DNA from: Pontiellaceae bacterium
GTDB lineage: Bacteria; Verrucomicrobiota; Kiritimatiellia; Kiritimatiellales; Tichowtungiaceae
Length of the DNA stretch: 10,696 bases
Direction of reading: 5' to 3'
Assembly (NCBI GenBank): GCA_029934215.1
Contig: JAOZMR010000073.1
Location: 1-10,696 of the forward strand
Shown here: positions 1 to 4,136 of the stretch, piece after piece
Numbering within the stretch: position 1 is the first letter of the stretch
Layout: each line of letters opens with the position of its first letter
Position numbers and translations under genes: made by a program
The notes under the pieces: model-generated
Told to the model about the DNA's origin: nothing
The model's database searches: none
What the model saw: the letters and a program-made list of their open reading frames with translations, nothing else

Positions 1-63
1 TGAACACAAAATCCACCTTAGCCTGTGGCCCTAAAAGTTGGGGTAACCGCAGAATTCCCACAA

Positions 64-100
64 CCGCTATCGCTAGAGGACGTCAGAGGAATAGCCGAGG
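64..100 (+). repeat. Interspersed repeat family C, copy 1 (partial)
   Basis: The phrase CGCTATCGCTAGAGGA followed by GTCAGAGG recurs at 3511-3552 (reverse complement) and, in a modified form, at 3664-3708. This copy lacks the internal AACTTCGGAGG stretch that the other two share. No protein-coding potential is evident. The wide spacing and both orientations suggest a dispersed non-coding repeat rather than a local duplication. Confidence 0.55.
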
Positions 101-174
101 GGAGAGCTAATGGGTGGGAGGTTAAGCATAATCACCGTTGTTTTCAGGGTTGAAACAGAAACATAGTACTGCGA

Positions 175-314
175 TTGTCGACAGAATAATTGTCGACAGA
201 CCTGAGCTATTGCGAAAGTGCTTTTTGTATTCCCAAAAAGAAGCGAAGCGGCAATCATGAAGACTCTTCTGTATTTCAGTTTTAAAATGATTCTGTCGAC
301 AATGATTCTGTCGA
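175..314. repeat. Inverted repeat built from tandem 15-mers containing GTCGAC
   Basis: The left arm has two tandem units starting TTGTCGACAGA (175-189 and 190-200). The right arm has two tandem units of AATGATTCTGTCGAC/A (286-300 and 301-314). The arms are reverse complements over about 23 nt with very few mismatches, and they enclose about 85 bp. That interior includes CTTTTTG...CCAAAAAG, which can fold separately. The layout resembles a MITE or REP-type element. No transposase is present, so mobility is inferred only. Confidence 0.55.
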
Positions 315-343
315 AACTATCCACCAATGTTTAACCCGTCTTT

Positions 344-393
344 CAGCCCTCATACAAAACGCCCGTTTTCAGGTTTTGCCTCGCAATATGAAT
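344..393 (-). repeat. Interspersed repeat family A, copy 1
   Basis: This 50-bp unit starts CAGCCCTCATACAAAACG and ends CTCGCAATATGAAT. It is followed at once by a second, nearly identical unit at 394, so the two form a tandem pair. The same unit occurs in the opposite orientation at 616, 831 and 3711. Inside it, AAAACGCCCGTTTT can form a short hairpin. Orientation is given relative to the version reading CATTCAACTTGCGAGG ... GTTTTGTATGAGGGCTG. Confidence 0.85.
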
Positions 394-456
394 CAGCCCT
401 CATGCAAAATGCCCATTTTCAGGTTTTGCCTCGCAATATGAATGTAGCCACTGTGA
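394..456 (-). repeat. Interspersed repeat family A, copy 2
   Basis: This is the tandem neighbour of copy 1, differing at only three positions over the shared 50 bp (for example CATGCAAAATGCCCATTTT). It extends further, to GCCACTGTGA, which matches the AAAGTGGC end of the oppositely oriented copies. This suggests the complete unit is about 60 bp and that copy 1 is missing that end. Confidence 0.85.
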
Positions 457-485
457 CATGAAAACTGCAAAAACATGGAGATTTA

Positions 486-563
486 TTAACCGCGAAGGAA
501 CGCAGAGATCGCAAAAAAAAGACGGGCTAAACACCATTATTCTTTGCGTTCTTTCGCGGTTAA
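486..563 (+). repeat. 78-bp hairpin element, copy 1
   Basis: The arms are TTAACCGCGAAGGAACGCAG... (486-508) and ...CGTTCTTTCGCGGTTAA (541-563). They are complementary at 21 of 23 positions around a ~32-nt centre containing AAAAAAAAGACGGGC. A second copy lies at 10266-10343 in reverse orientation, and the central GACGGGC is conserved too, so this is one element and not two chance palindromes. From memory, GCGTTCTTTCGCGGTTAA-like palindromes are frequent in genomes of several environmental phyla, where they often produce spurious small ORFs. Its function is unknown. Confidence 0.85.
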
Positions 564-615
564 ACCTCTTGTAGCTTTTTCCAGACATTCGTTCGTTGCG
601 TGCATAATTCGGTGT

Positions 616-677
616 GAAAGTGGCAACATTCAACTTGCGAGGCAAATCCCGAAAATCGGTGTTTTGTGTGAGGGCTG
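616..677 (+). repeat. Interspersed repeat family A, copy 3
   Basis: The unit reads GAAAGTGGCAACATTCAACT at its start and GTTTTGTGTGAGGGCTG at its end. It is the reverse complement of copies 1 and 2 and collinear with copies 4 and 5. It is about 60 bp with only substitutions, and sits in gene-free DNA. Confidence 0.85.
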
Positions 678-732
678 GAGTCTATTCTGATCCTGATCCG
701 CGGGACGTTTTACCATCCGTGGTGACTTCTCT

Positions 733-747
733 TTCCAACCTCTGGAA
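733..747. repeat. TTCCAA-N3-TTGGAA dyad, degenerate copy
   Basis: TTCCAACCTCTGGAA has intact TTCCA and TGGAA halves and one central mismatch. It is followed by GAACCCACCC, as is the copy at 3347-3361, so the shared sequence extends beyond the dyad in these two cases. Confidence 0.6.
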
Positions 748-830
748 GAACCCACCCTGCCGTTCATCCGTGGGACGGTCACGCTAAACATCCGTGGTAA
801 TAAATCTCCCGATGTCTGGACATTTCTCTT

Positions 831-891
831 TAAAGTGGCGTCGCTCAACTTGCGAAACAAAACCTGAAAATCAGCGTTTTGTATGAGGGCC
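831..891 (+). repeat. Interspersed repeat family A, copy 4, abutting a broken PIN gene
   Basis: The unit runs TAAAGTGGCGTCGCTCAACT to GTTTTGTATGAGGGC. Its GAGGGC end lies directly against the truncated PIN-domain reading frame that enters from the right on the minus strand. The protein homology stops where the repeat starts, at about 891/892. This makes it likely that insertion of the repeat, or a deletion ending at it, truncated the gene. Confidence 0.85.
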
Positions 892-928
892 GAACGGACG
901 TATCAAGATATATGCGCAACTGCTTCAT
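845..928 (-). pseudogene. Truncated PIN-domain toxin gene (N-terminal fragment)
   Basis: The minus-strand frame starts at ATG 926-928 and begins MKQLRIYLDTSV, which matches the usual first strand and first acidic residue (Asp9) of VapC-like PIN-domain ribonucleases of the type that start M-K-x-L-R-I-Y-L-D-T-S-V. After Val12 the frame enters a family A repeat and adds 15 unrelated residues before TGA at 845-847. The rest of the PIN fold, normally more than 100 further residues with the other catalytic acidic residues, is absent, so no active nuclease is possible. A purine-rich AAGGAG lies upstream but about 13 nt from the ATG. The fragment lies 55 bp downstream of the interrupted YgiT-type gene and was probably the toxin end of the same minus-strand operon. 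Assignment rests on only 12 residues, but they are a highly characteristic start. Confidence 0.72.
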
Positions 929-983
929 TTTTACTGCATCTCTCCTTTTAGCGTGATTAGCGGTCAAAACTCCTCGCAGCCCA

Positions 984-1193
984 TTAGGCATATTCAAAAA
1001 TCGGGGTTTCTACGGTTCGGACAGGACGGGCATTTCCTTTAATTGCGTGCTGAATGTGCTCGACCGTTTCCGGCGAAAAGAACGGTTCTCCGGTATTGTG
1101 GCAAACCCGTGCCGGAACGTGTTCAGTAATACAAAACTGACCCTTCTACTCCAACGTATAGGTCACTGTCGTATCGATCATTGTTTCTTTCAT
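984..1193 (-). pseudogene. YgiT/MqsA-type antitoxin gene interrupted by an in-frame amber codon
   Basis: A 70-codon frame runs from ATG 1191-1193 to TAA 984-986 without frameshift. It is broken only by TAG at codon 16 (1146-1148). The residues read MKETMIDTTVTYTLE, stop, KGQFCITEHVPARVC and onward to ETPIFEYA. This matches short YgiT-type zinc-finger (MqsA N-terminal-like) antitoxins, whose hallmark is V-T-Y-T-L-E-x-x-G-x-F ... V-P-A-R-V-C-x-x-T-G-E-x-F-F-S-P-E-T-V-E. The full-length form often has two CxxC motifs; this one begins after them, as in short family members. The start is supported by GGAG seven bases upstream. The position of the stop suggests a one-base change in a Tyr or similar codon. 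It follows HicB by 60 bp and precedes the PIN fragment. It could instead be read through or restart internally, but no good internal RBS is visible. Confidence 0.8.
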
Positions 1194-1253
1194 CGTTTTT
1201 CTCCTTCACCTTTTCGACGGATCTTATTTCCGACCCACTGCAAAGGATCTGGC

Positions 1254-1457
1254 TCATACAGCCAATTCGTATTGCTCAGTATTCGATGCGAAAGTGGCAT
1301 CGTCTTCAATCGGGTCCAAATACAGCTCAATCGCCTCCTGAACATTCTTCAGGGCCTGTTCTTTGGTATCCCCTTCGCTGATACATCCTGGAAGAGTTGG
1401 GACGATCGCTGTATATCCGCCCTCATCGCTTACTTCTAAAATCACTTTCAGGTTCAT
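1254..1457 (-). CDS. HicB-family antitoxin, apparently orphan
   Basis: A 67-aa protein. Residues 1-48 match the HicB/UPF0150 partial RNase-H-like fold: an N-terminal strand M-N-L-K-V-I-L-E, then GGYTAIVPTLPGCISEGDT, then the helix KEQALKNVQEAIELYL. HicB proteins neutralise HicA mRNA interferases and often repress their own operon through a C-terminal DNA-binding segment. None is evident in this short form. The start ATG 1455-1457 is preceded by AAGGA about eight bases upstream. No HicA is found on either side: the downstream gap to the next frame is only 60 bp, and upstream lies a 334-bp repeat. It heads a minus-strand series with the broken YgiT-type gene and the broken PIN gene, so it is either a remnant or an orphan regulator. 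The family call is secure; its present function is not. Confidence 0.85.
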   Translation of the reverse strand: MNLKVILEVSDEGGYTAIVPTLPGCISEGDTKEQALKNVQEAIELYLDPIEDDATFASNTEQYELAV

Positions 1458-1570
1458 TTATTTTTCCTTTTTTTATCTTTTGAATCAATGGAATGAAACT
1501 AGCGATCCGGCGCACGATTTGCCAGATAAATATTGGATTCATTTAGCATCGTGTTGGATTGCGCGTGGTA

Positions 1571-1664
1571 AAGGGTATTCCCGTATCACCGCGATTCTTC
1601 CAACCATTGGAAACTTCCGTCTCACTAACAAGCAGGATCAAAAGCGCCGATACGGAAACCCTTT
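1571..1664. repeat. Imperfect inverted repeat downstream of the ATPase fragment
   Basis: The arms AAGGGTATTCCCGTATC (1571-1587) and GATACGGAAACCCTTT (1649-1664) are complementary except for one or two positions, and they enclose the TTCCAACCATTGGAA dyad. Copy 2 has the same arrangement at 2931-3024. Lying about 35-125 bp past the stop codon, the structure could act as a transcript-end hairpin. No T-tract is obvious. Confidence 0.4.
1598..1612. repeat. TTCCAA-N3-TTGGAA dyad, perfect copy
   Basis: TTCCAACCATTGGAA is a perfect 6+3+6 dyad inside the 334-bp repeat copy 1. The equivalent site in copy 2 (2958-2972) has changed to TTCCAAACCCTGGAA, retaining TTCCA and TGGAA. Confidence 0.8.
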
Positions 1665-1695
1665 ATCACCGCACTCAAATTTGTTCAGTTCGTCT

Positions 1696-1835
1696 TCACA
1701 ACTCCCAAATGGTAATTCCGTTTCGGACTTCGACCAATACCTTTTCAAGCCACTCCCCGTCGACGCCTCGTCGGTCAAAAATCAAGATGTGCGACTCGGT
1801 TGCGGAGCATCGATCCGCGTACTCCGCCGTTTGCT
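1696..1835 (-). pseudogene. C-terminal fragment of an AAA-ATPase/PD-(D/E)XK-type protein, copy 1
   Basis: The minus strand reads KQTAEYADRCSATESHILIF at the left and continues DRRGVDGEWLEKVLVE, ending NGITIWEL and TGA at 1696-1698. The pattern Q-T-A-x-Y-x-D-R-C ... L-I-F-D-R ... W-x-x-K ... G-x-x-I-x-V/I-W is the usual last segment of a large family of ATP-binding proteins with a C-terminal PD-(D/E)XK-like nuclease domain, typically around 500 aa. Only about 46 residues remain. There is no start codon with an RBS and no ATPase part. The left boundary is the end of repeat homology, just upstream of the AEYADRC stretch. The family call is from pattern memory and is moderately sure. Confidence 0.65.
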
Positions 1836-1867
1836 TACACAAAAAGGCAATCGATGTCGGAAGAGTT

Positions 1868-2287
1868 TCATATGAGGTTTATTTGTTGTTCGTTGTTTGG
1901 TTGTTGCAAAAAGAGGAACACCTGAGAGTAGATTCCATGAGCAAATGTAAGAAAAGCAAAGGCATCATTTTTTGTTGGTTTTCCTTCAGGAAGGAGACCC
2001 AGTTCTCCGGGATATCTACTTTCAATATACAACGTATTCAGTCGGCGGAGTGTTTCTAGATCCTTAACGACCGTGAGATGCTTAATTTTTCCATACAGTC
2101 GCTCAAGGCTATGTATTTTAATTGAACCAAGGTCACACTCTTCGATCAGTGCCTTGAATGATTTCTCTACCGCTTGCTGAGCGTGAAACGATACAACGTT
2201 TGTTAAATGCTCATCCGTTAACAACAGCTCGGCGGCGGCAAGGTCGTCTTCTGCGGCACGTAGCCACTCACGTGTAATCTGCTTCAT
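1868..2287 (-). CDS. HEPN-domain toxin of a HEPN-MNT module
   Basis: A 139-aa, largely helical protein. Family features of the HEPN domain (PF05168 type) are visible: an N-terminal W-L-R-A-A-E-D-D-L-A-A-A-E-L-L-L helix, FHAQQAVEKSFKALI (34-48), an IHSLERL segment (58-64), and YIESRYPG (87-94). HEPN proteins paired with MNT nucleotidyltransferases are RNA-cutting toxins or predicted ones. The R-x(4-6)-H nuclease motif could be Arg63-x6-His70, but its position is not diagnostic. I chose ATG 2285-2287 because AAGGAAAGG lies six bases upstream; a longer frame reaching 2374 would bury most of the partner gene. The gene overlaps the end of the MNT gene by 20 bp, indicating translational coupling. 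It ends 38 bp before the first 334-bp repeat, and the last residues (QQPNNEQQINLI) look low-complexity. Confidence 0.88.
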   Translation of the reverse strand: MKQITREWLRAAEDDLAAAELLLTDEHLTNVVSFHAQQAVEKSFKALIEECDLGSIKIHSLERLYGKIKHLTVVKDLETLRRLNTLYIESRYPGELGLLPEGKPTKNDAFAFLTFAHGIYSQVFLFLQQPNNEQQINLI

Positions 2288-2615
2288 AGAGAACCTTTCC
2301 TTTTTGTGCGATTTCACGAGAGAAACAACTCCCGAGTTCAACGAAACGTTCGTGCATTTTTCGGGTGTGAACAATTAGATCCACCGGCACTCGTTCGCTG
2401 ATGTCTGCAATTCGATTTGCCACTTGAAGGTACACGTCACTTTTTTCGCGAAAGGTTGTTGGCATGGTGTCGGAGTTGGTCACTACCAGCAAATCAAGGT
2501 CGCTATCAGGGGAAGGGGTTCCCCATGCATAACTTCCAAATAACACAATTCGGAGCGGATGAAGCTCGCGAATTCGTTGCACCATTTCTGGTAATATGAC
2601 GTTTAGATTTTCCAT
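2268..2615 (-). CDS. MNT-type minimal nucleotidyltransferase antitoxin
   Basis: A 115-aa protein with the polymerase-beta-like nucleotidyltransferase signature: FGSYAWG (26-32), followed by SDLDLLVV (38-45), giving the two metal-binding aspartates Asp39 and Asp41. A third acidic residue is at VPVDLIV (Asp79). In studied HEPN-MNT pairs the MNT protein neutralises the HEPN toxin, in some systems by transferring AMP to it. All catalytic residues look intact here. The start ATG 2613-2615 has CGGAG about nine bases upstream. It is the first gene of a two-gene minus-strand operon and overlaps the HEPN start by 20 bp. The order MNT then HEPN is common. No operator is recognisable upstream. The call is secure at family level; neutralisation of this particular partner is inferred. 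Confidence 0.92.
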   Translation of the reverse strand: MENLNVILPEMVQRIRELHPLRIVLFGSYAWGTPSPDSDLDLLVVTNSDTMPTTFREKSDVYLQVANRIADISERVPVDLIVHTRKMHERFVELGSCFSREIAQKGKVLYEADYT

Positions 2616-2855
2616 AGTTAGGAACTCCGGTTCGTTAAGGGGGCTCTTTGTTTTGTCGTCTTCTTAGTGTAACACATAACGGGCTTTTGAATCTCCCTTT
2701 TAACATTCATTATTCATGCGTCGTTTAATCAGTTTGCGAGCGAATAACAGTCGCTGTTGTTTTTTCTTTGCTTGCGCGCTCTTTCGTGGCTAAAGCTCTC
2801 CCAATTCCAACCATTGGAATTCTGCCCGCGAAACACCCGCATTCGACAAGGCTCA
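2616..2855. other. Intergenic region upstream of the HEPN-MNT operon
   Basis: This 240-bp stretch presumably contains the minus-strand promoter of the MNT gene. A possible -10 (TACACT on the minus strand, near 2670) lies upstream of the start, but I see no convincing -35 at proper spacing. It also carries a perfect dyad AATTCCAACCATTGGAATT at 2803-2821. No coding region is supported. Confidence 0.5.
2803..2821. repeat. TTCCAA-N3-TTGGAA dyad, extended perfect copy
   Basis: AATTCCAACCATTGGAATT is palindromic over 8+3+8. It is located 188 bp upstream of the MNT start codon and 35 bp from the 334-bp repeat copy 2, in non-coding DNA. Confidence 0.8.
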
Positions 2856-3189
2856 AAACTAGCGATCCGGCGCACGATTTTCCAGATAAATATTGGATTC
2901 ATTTACCACCTTGTTGGATTGCGCGTGATAAAGGGTTTTCCCGTATCACCGCGATTCTTCCAAACCCTGGAAACCTCCGTCTCACGAACAAGCAGGATCA
3001 AAAGCGCCGATACGGAAACCCTGTATCGCCGCACTCAAATTTGTTCAGTTCGTCTTCACAACTCCCAAATGGTAATTCCGTTTCGGACTTCGACCAATAC
3101 CTTTTCAAGCCACTCCCCGTCGACGCCTCGTCGGTCAAAAATCAAAATGTTCGACTCGGTTGCGGAGCATCGATCCGCGTACTCCGCCG
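2856..3189. repeat. 334-bp direct repeat, copy 2
   Basis: Same orientation as 1496-1829, with 15 differences and no indels. Its dyad is degenerate (TTCCAAACCCTGGAA at 2958-2972, against a perfect one in copy 1). The sequence on either side of the repeat differs from that flanking copy 1, so the borders are sharp. The two copies enclose 1026 bp, which holds the HEPN-MNT operon. Confidence 0.95.
2958..2972. repeat. TTCCA-N5-TGGAA dyad, degenerate copy
   Basis: TTCCAAACCCTGGAA lies in the 334-bp repeat copy 2. Three of the 15 differences between the repeat copies fall within this 15-bp site. Confidence 0.6.
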
Positions 3190-3195
3190 ATTGTT
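3056..3195 (-). pseudogene. C-terminal fragment of an AAA-ATPase/PD-(D/E)XK-type protein, copy 2
   Basis: The minus strand reads EQSAEYADRCSATESNILIF, continues DRRGVDGEWLEKVLVE and ends NGITIWEL with TGA at 3056-3058. It is identical to copy 1 except His to Asn in the A-T-E-S-H/N segment and a synonymous Ile codon. Upstream the frame continues into unrelated Lys-rich, A-tract sequence with no homology to the family, so this is a remnant and not a gene. Confidence 0.65.
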
Positions 3196-3346
3196 CTTTT
3201 TTTTGACTTTTCCGTCTTCTCTCACCGGTTTAAGGCAATTAAATGAGTAACAACAGTCAAAAGCTCGGATTAAAAACCTTCTTTGTTATTTCATGAATTC
3301 CTCTTTGGCATTTACGATTGATGATTGTCGATTTACTACCGCTCGT

Positions 3347-3361
3347 TTCCACACCTTGGAA
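3347..3361. repeat. TTCCA-N5-TGGAA dyad, degenerate copy
   Basis: TTCCACACCTTGGAA is followed by GAACCCACCC, as at 733-747, and then by the small inverted repeat CCCCGAGCTGGGG (3369-3381 area). Confidence 0.6.
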
Positions 3362-3450
3362 GAACCCACCCCGAGCTGGGGCGGTTTTCGCAAAATGATG
3401 ATAAAGATTTTGCCCAACGAATGAATGAAATTTACGAATGAAGAAAAGAT

Positions 3451-3503
3451 GTTGCAGAATGATTGACGGCAGACCGGAGGTATTCCGTCAATCATTCTGC
3501 AAC
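3451..3503. repeat. Perfect 19-bp inverted repeat (hairpin)
   Basis: GTTGCAGAATGATTGACGG (3451-3469) is the exact reverse complement of 3485-3503, around a 15-nt loop. There is no T-tract on either side, so it is not a typical intrinsic terminator. The CAGAATGATT phrase echoes the AATGATTCTG units at 286-314, suggesting a related REP-like family. Confidence 0.85.
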
Positions 3504-3510
3504 CCATCCC

Positions 3511-3552
3511 CCTCTCCTCTGACCCCCTCCGAAGTTCCTCTAGCGATAGCGG
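3511..3552 (-). repeat. Interspersed repeat family C, copy 2
   Basis: Its reverse complement reads CGCTATCGCTAGAGGAACTT followed by CGGAGGGGGTCAGAGG. It matches copy 1 at 64-100 (which lacks the central part) and copy 3 at 3664-3708 in opposite orientation. Confidence 0.75.
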
Positions 3553-3663
3553 GTGGTAAAAATTCTTCTGCACCAATTCCACGCACCGATTCTTATCATT
3601 TTTTCACCACCCGGTGAATCGTTCCTACGTCACTATTTTTGAATACAAAAATTAGTTATCGCT

Positions 3664-3708
3664 ACGCTTTCAGCGCTAGAGGAACTTCGGAGGAAGTCAG
3701 AGAAAAGG
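3664..3708 (+). repeat. Interspersed repeat family C, copy 3
   Basis: Reads GCGCTAGAGGAACTTCGGAG and then GAAGTCAGAG (3673-3702). It is about 110 bp from the inverted copy 2 and immediately precedes family A copy 5, so the two families are joined here. Confidence 0.75.
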
Positions 3709-3710
3709 GA

Positions 3711-3772
3711 TTAAAGTGGCATCATTCAACTTGCGAGGCGAAACTCAAAAAGGACGTTTTGTATGAGGGCTG
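3711..3772 (+). repeat. Interspersed repeat family A, copy 5
   Basis: Runs TTAAAGTGGCATCATTCAAC to CGTTTTGTATGAGGGCTG. Its GAGGGCTG end stops five bases from the stop codon of the minus-strand gene at 3778. Copy 4 likewise has this end against a minus-strand reading frame. Confidence 0.85.
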
Positions 3773-3777
3773 GTGGT

Positions 3778-3993
3778 TTAATTTTGGCTTATTTTGTCCT
3801 GGTTTGGGAAATAGCTGAACTCTGGCGGCCAAACTAAATGATTCCCATGTTCTCGACGCGCTTTCAAATAGCGGGAAATTATCGAGGACGAAAGGCTTCC
3901 AGGGGTCATCTCCATCTCTTGAGCCACCTCCAGCAACAGTGCCTTCTCCTCCGGGGTTTGCCGAAATCCGATGTTTTCAGTTTTTTTGCTCAT
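3778..3993 (-). CDS. Small helical protein, possible ribbon-helix-helix DNA-binding protein
   Basis: A 71-aa protein: a short basic N-terminus (MSKKTENIGFRQTPEEKALL), then a helix EVAQEMEMTPGSLSSSIISRYL, then ARREHGNHLVWPPEFSYFPN. The order of a strand with alternating residues (ENIGFRQT), a helix, a short turn (MTPGS) and a second helix (LSSSIISRYL) resembles ribbon-helix-helix repressors, as in many antitoxins and plasmid regulators. The match is by pattern only. ATG 3991-3993 is chosen because AAGGGAG lies six bases upstream; the frame is open to 4032 but without an RBS. It is transcribed away from the CARDB gene, whose start is 143 bp away, so the two share an intergenic region. The stop codon lies five bases from a family A repeat. 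No toxin partner is adjacent. Confidence 0.7.
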   Translation of the reverse strand: MSKKTENIGFRQTPEEKALLLEVAQEMEMTPGSLSSSIISRYLKARREHGNHLVWPPEFSYFPNQDKISQN

Positions 3994-4136
3994 GCTTCGC
4001 TCCCTTTCTTTTGAGATTACAAAGTAGAGCAAAGCAAACCGGATCGAAAAATATTTTCATGATTACAATATTGACAAAAGATAGCCGTGCTGGCACATTC
4101 CCGCTTACTTTGTTAAACAATGAGAGCGGCTTGAGG

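Larger units (their letters stand above)
1..844. other. Gene-poor, repeat-rich left flank
   Basis: I find no coding region I can support here. The open frames on both strands (for example minus strand 73-327 and 400-645) run through repeats, show no domain, and have compositions typical of spurious reading of hairpin repeats. What the region does hold is listed separately: a family C repeat fragment near 64, an inverted repeat at 175-314, family A repeats at 344-393, 394-456, 616-677 and 831-891, a 78-bp hairpin element at 486-563, and a TTCCA-N5-TGGAA dyad at 733-747. Between 690 and 800 the phrase CATCCGTGG recurs three times (711, 763 and 789 areas), once inside the small inverted repeat CCGTTCATCCGTGGGACGG. 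Confidence 0.7.
1496..1829. repeat. 334-bp direct repeat, copy 1
   Basis: This segment aligns without gaps to 2856-3189 with 15 substitutions (319/334 identical by hand count). Homology starts at AAACTAGCGATCCGG and ends at ACTCCGCCG. The minus strand of 1696-1829 encodes the C-terminus of a protein, and 1496-1695 is its downstream non-coding DNA. Thirteen of the 15 differences fall in the non-coding part (1521-1670) and only two in the coding part. Both copies have the same orientation and bracket the HEPN-MNT module. Confidence 0.95.
3190..3777. other. Gene-free stretch of repeats and hairpins
   Basis: No coding region is supported. A 98-codon minus-strand frame (3286-3582) reads through the hairpin, the dyad and the family C repeat and shows no recognisable protein features. 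The region contains a dyad (3347-3361), a short inverted repeat GCAAAAT...ATTTTGC (3390-3413), a 19-bp-stem hairpin (3451-3503), family C repeats (3511-3552 and 3664-3708), TTCACCACCCGGTGAA (3603-3618), and a family A repeat (3711-3772). Confidence 0.65.

Noticed and set aside
73..327. Minus-strand 84-codon frame with a hydrophobic stretch resembling a signal peptide
   Set aside because: It is largely made of the tandem 15-mer inverted repeat. The hydrophobic stretch starts mid-frame and no RBS fits it.
344..456. Tandem 50-bp repeats as a CRISPR array
   Set aside because: There are only two units with no spacer between them, and other copies are dispersed in both orientations. No cas genes are present.
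1194..1253. Search for a HicA toxin beside HicB
   Set aside because: The gap holds only 60 bp with an RBS for the next frame, and the upstream side is the 334-bp repeat.
1047..1439. Plus-strand 130-codon open frame
   Set aside because: It lies opposite the HicB gene and the YgiT-type remnant, has no RBS and no domain signal. The minus-strand proteins explain the region better.
2757..3250. Two overlapping plus-strand open frames of ~150-160 codons, with similar frames at 1363-2059
   Set aside because: Their similarity to each other comes only from the 334-bp direct repeat. The minus strand of that repeat encodes the recognisable protein C-terminus.
3286..3582. Minus-strand 98-codon open frame
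   Set aside because: It reads through a perfect hairpin, a dyad and an interspersed repeat, and has no credible RBS or domain.
4071..4099. Possible sigma-70 promoter with TTGACA before the CARDB gene
   Set aside because: The hexamer 17 bases later (CACATT) matches the -10 consensus poorly, so it is not reported as a promoter.
3939..4136. Longer N-terminus for the CARDB protein
   Set aside because: It would overlap the divergent small gene and place the signal peptide about 65 residues inside the protein.
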